Shown here: in pieces, positions 62,905 through 64,000 of the stretch
How positions within the stretch are numbered: position 1 is the first letter of the stretch
Layout: the number at the start of each line of letters is the position of its first letter
NCBI RefSeq assembly: GCF_026153355.1
Contig: NZ_CP110636.1
Span: 496,001-560,000, forward strand
Reading direction: 5' to 3'
From: Streptomyces endophytica
GTDB lineage: Bacteria > Actinomycetota > Actinomycetes > Streptomycetales > Streptomycetaceae
Length of the DNA: 64,000 nt
The notes under the pieces: model-generated
Seen by the model: only the letters and a program-made list of their open reading frames with translations
Database searches by the model: none
Told to the model about the DNA's origin: nothing
Position numbers and translations under genes: made by a program

Positions 62905-63821
62905 CCGGCACCGTCGCCGGCGCCCGGACCGCCGCGCCCGCCCGCACGCCGCGGGCCGTCCCGGTCCGCACCCGGCTGCTGCGCTGGTCGCCGCTGCTCC
63001 CGGCCACCGTCCTGCTGATGCTCTTCCTGGCCGGCCCGATCGCCTACTGCGTCTACCTGGCCTTCACCGACACCCAGCTGACCGGTCAGGAGTCGGCGTC
63101 CTTCGTGGGCCTGGCCAACTTCCGGCAGGCGTTCGGCGATCCGGGCTTCCGCAACGCGGTGGTGCTGACGCTGGTGTTCACGGTGCTCTCCTCGATCCTC
63201 GGGCAGAACACCCTCGGCCTGGCGCTGGCCGGTCTGATGCGGCGCGCCTCGCGTCCCGTGCGGGTGCTGACCGGTGCCGTGGTGATCACCGCCTGGGTGC
63301 TCCCGGAGATCGTCGCCGGCTTCCTGCTGTACACGTTCTTCGAGCGGCGCGGCACCCTGAACGCGGTGCTGTCCTGGCTCCATCTGCCCACCCAGAACTG
63401 GCTGTTCACGCTGCCGATCCTGGCGGTGTCGTTCGCCAACGTCTGGCGCGGTACGGCGTTCTCGATGCTGATCTACTCCGCGGCGCTGTCCGGGATCCCG
63501 CCGGAGGTCACCGAGTCCGCCGAGGTGGACGGCGCGGGCGGGCTGCGCCGGCTGTGGCACATCACGCTGCCGATGATCCGCCGTTCCATCGGCACGAACC
63601 TGATGCTCAACACCCTGCAGACGCTCTCCGTCTTCGGGCTGATCTGGGCGATGACCCGGGGCGGCCCGGGCAACCGCAGCCAGACGCTGCCGGTGTTCAT
63701 GTACGACCAGGCGTTCCTGAAGTCGCTGATCGGCTACGGCACCGCGGTGGCACTGCTGTTGCTGCTGGTGGGCGCGGTGTTCGCGGCCGGCTGGCTGCGC
63801 CTGATGCGCGAGGAGGTCTGA
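62901..63821 (+). CDS. Sugar ABC transporter permease, MalF/MsmF type
   Basis: 306 residues with six membrane helices, starting LLPATVLLMLFLAGPIAYCVYLAF. The EAA loop reads EVTESAEVDGAGGLRRLWHITLP at about 205-227, the contact for the ATPase. The GTG at 62901 overlaps the binding protein stop. It forms a heterodimer with the next permease. Confidence 0.93.
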   Translation: MTGTVAGARTAAPARTPRAVPVRTRLLRWSPLLPATVLLMLFLAGPIAYCVYLAFTDTQLTGQESASFVGLANFRQAFGDPGFRNAVVLTLVFTVLSSILGQNTLGLALAGLMRRASRPVRVLTGAVVITAWVLPEIVAGFLLYTFFERRGTLNAVLSWLHLPTQNWLFTLPILAVSFANVWRGTAFSMLIYSAALSGIPPEVTESAEVDGAGGLRRLWHITLPMIRRSIGTNLMLNTLQTLSVFGLIWAMTRGGPGNRSQTLPVFMYDQAFLKSLIGYGTAVALLLLLVGAVFAAGWLRLMREEV

Positions 63822-63825
63822 CGCG

Positions 63826-64000
63826 GTGCCGCTGCCCCTCCCCCGGCGGGTCGTCCGCCGGCTGGCCGCCGATGCCGGACTGCTGCTCGTCGCGGTGGCG
63901 TTCGCCGTTCCGCTGCTGTGGCTGGTGCTGGCGTCGCTGGACGCGCACGCCACGCTGCGGGTGCGGCCGCCGGCGCCCCCGACGCTGGGGAACTTCTCGG
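63826..64000 (+). CDS. Sugar ABC transporter permease, MalG/MsmG type (partial, 3' end outside window)
   Basis: The first 58 codons are visible. The GTG at 63826 is four bases after the previous stop. After a basic start (PRRVVRRLAADAG) there is a first membrane helix LLLVAVAFAVPLLWLVLASL, then LRVRPPAPPTLGNFS, the usual region before the second helix of MalG-type permeases, where TLxNF is typical. Confidence 0.85.
   Translation, partial: MPLPLPRRVVRRLAADAGLLLVAVAFAVPLLWLVLASLDAHATLRVRPPAPPTLGNFS

Overview
The window is high-GC actinobacterial DNA, almost certainly from a Streptomyces or close relative. The evidence is the very strong G/C third-position bias, frequent GTG starts, many 4-bp GTGA/ATGA gene overlaps, a glgE-treS-pep2-glgB alpha-glucan locus, a tandem glycine riboswitch before gcvT, and only one in-frame TTA codon found by eye. 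As I recall it, the gene order resembles the S. coelicolor core chromosome around SCO5430-SCO5480, so this looks like conserved core with little mobile DNA. I saw no tRNA, rRNA, CRISPR array, insertion sequence or biosynthetic cluster.

Layout. 1-4760: oligopeptide ABC importer operon on the minus strand (dppC, dppA, dppB, partial dppD). 5180-14951: glycine/serine block, with two SseB-like genes and a P-loop ATPase on the minus strand, then on the plus strand a tandem glycine riboswitch, gcvT, gcvH, glyA, an amino-acid permease and sdaA. 15094-18663: two PAP2 phosphatases and a DedA protein, divergent from a BlaI-type repressor and M56 peptidase, with a 33-bp palindrome between. 18696-22388: OmpR-type two-component system and a glycosyltransferase. 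22673-28698: GH25 lysozyme, NAD synthetase, a small cysteine protein, CcdA/DsbA thiol-redox genes, an anti-sigma-like ATPase and an enoyl-CoA hydratase. 28816-31530: two L,D-transpeptidases. 31763-41819: glgX and two heterodimeric ABC exporter pairs. 42140-46337: two secreted M4 metalloproteases. 46474-48782: NarL-type two-component system. 49272-57401: glgE, treS, pep2, glgB. 57476-61452: dicarboxylate symporter DctA with a divergent CitA/DcuS-type two-component system. 61541-64000: sugar ABC importer, running off the end.

How the genes fit together. The glycine riboswitch block senses glycine and interconverts or degrades glycine and serine. TreS, Pep2, GlgE and GlgB form the trehalose-maltose 1-phosphate-alpha-glucan pathway, and GlgX debranches the product. 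The DedA/PAP2/PAP2 set looks like an undecaprenyl-phosphate recycling module that shares an operator region with blaI-M56.

Sequence quality matters. About 18 genes, including housekeeping genes such as glyA, gcvH and treS, carry one to five single-base frameshifts, mostly a lost G or C in G/C runs. Since both halves of each gene stay conserved in the shifted frame, I treat these as probable sequencing errors and give whole-gene spans. The most interesting observations are: an exporter pair with complementary ATPase-site loss (38174-41819); an exporter pair with a RecA-NDp/PafBC-type promoter, near-leaderless start and TTA codon (34111-37922); a small cysteine protein with the same promoter type (24431-24813); and the BlaI-linked DedA/PAP2 module.
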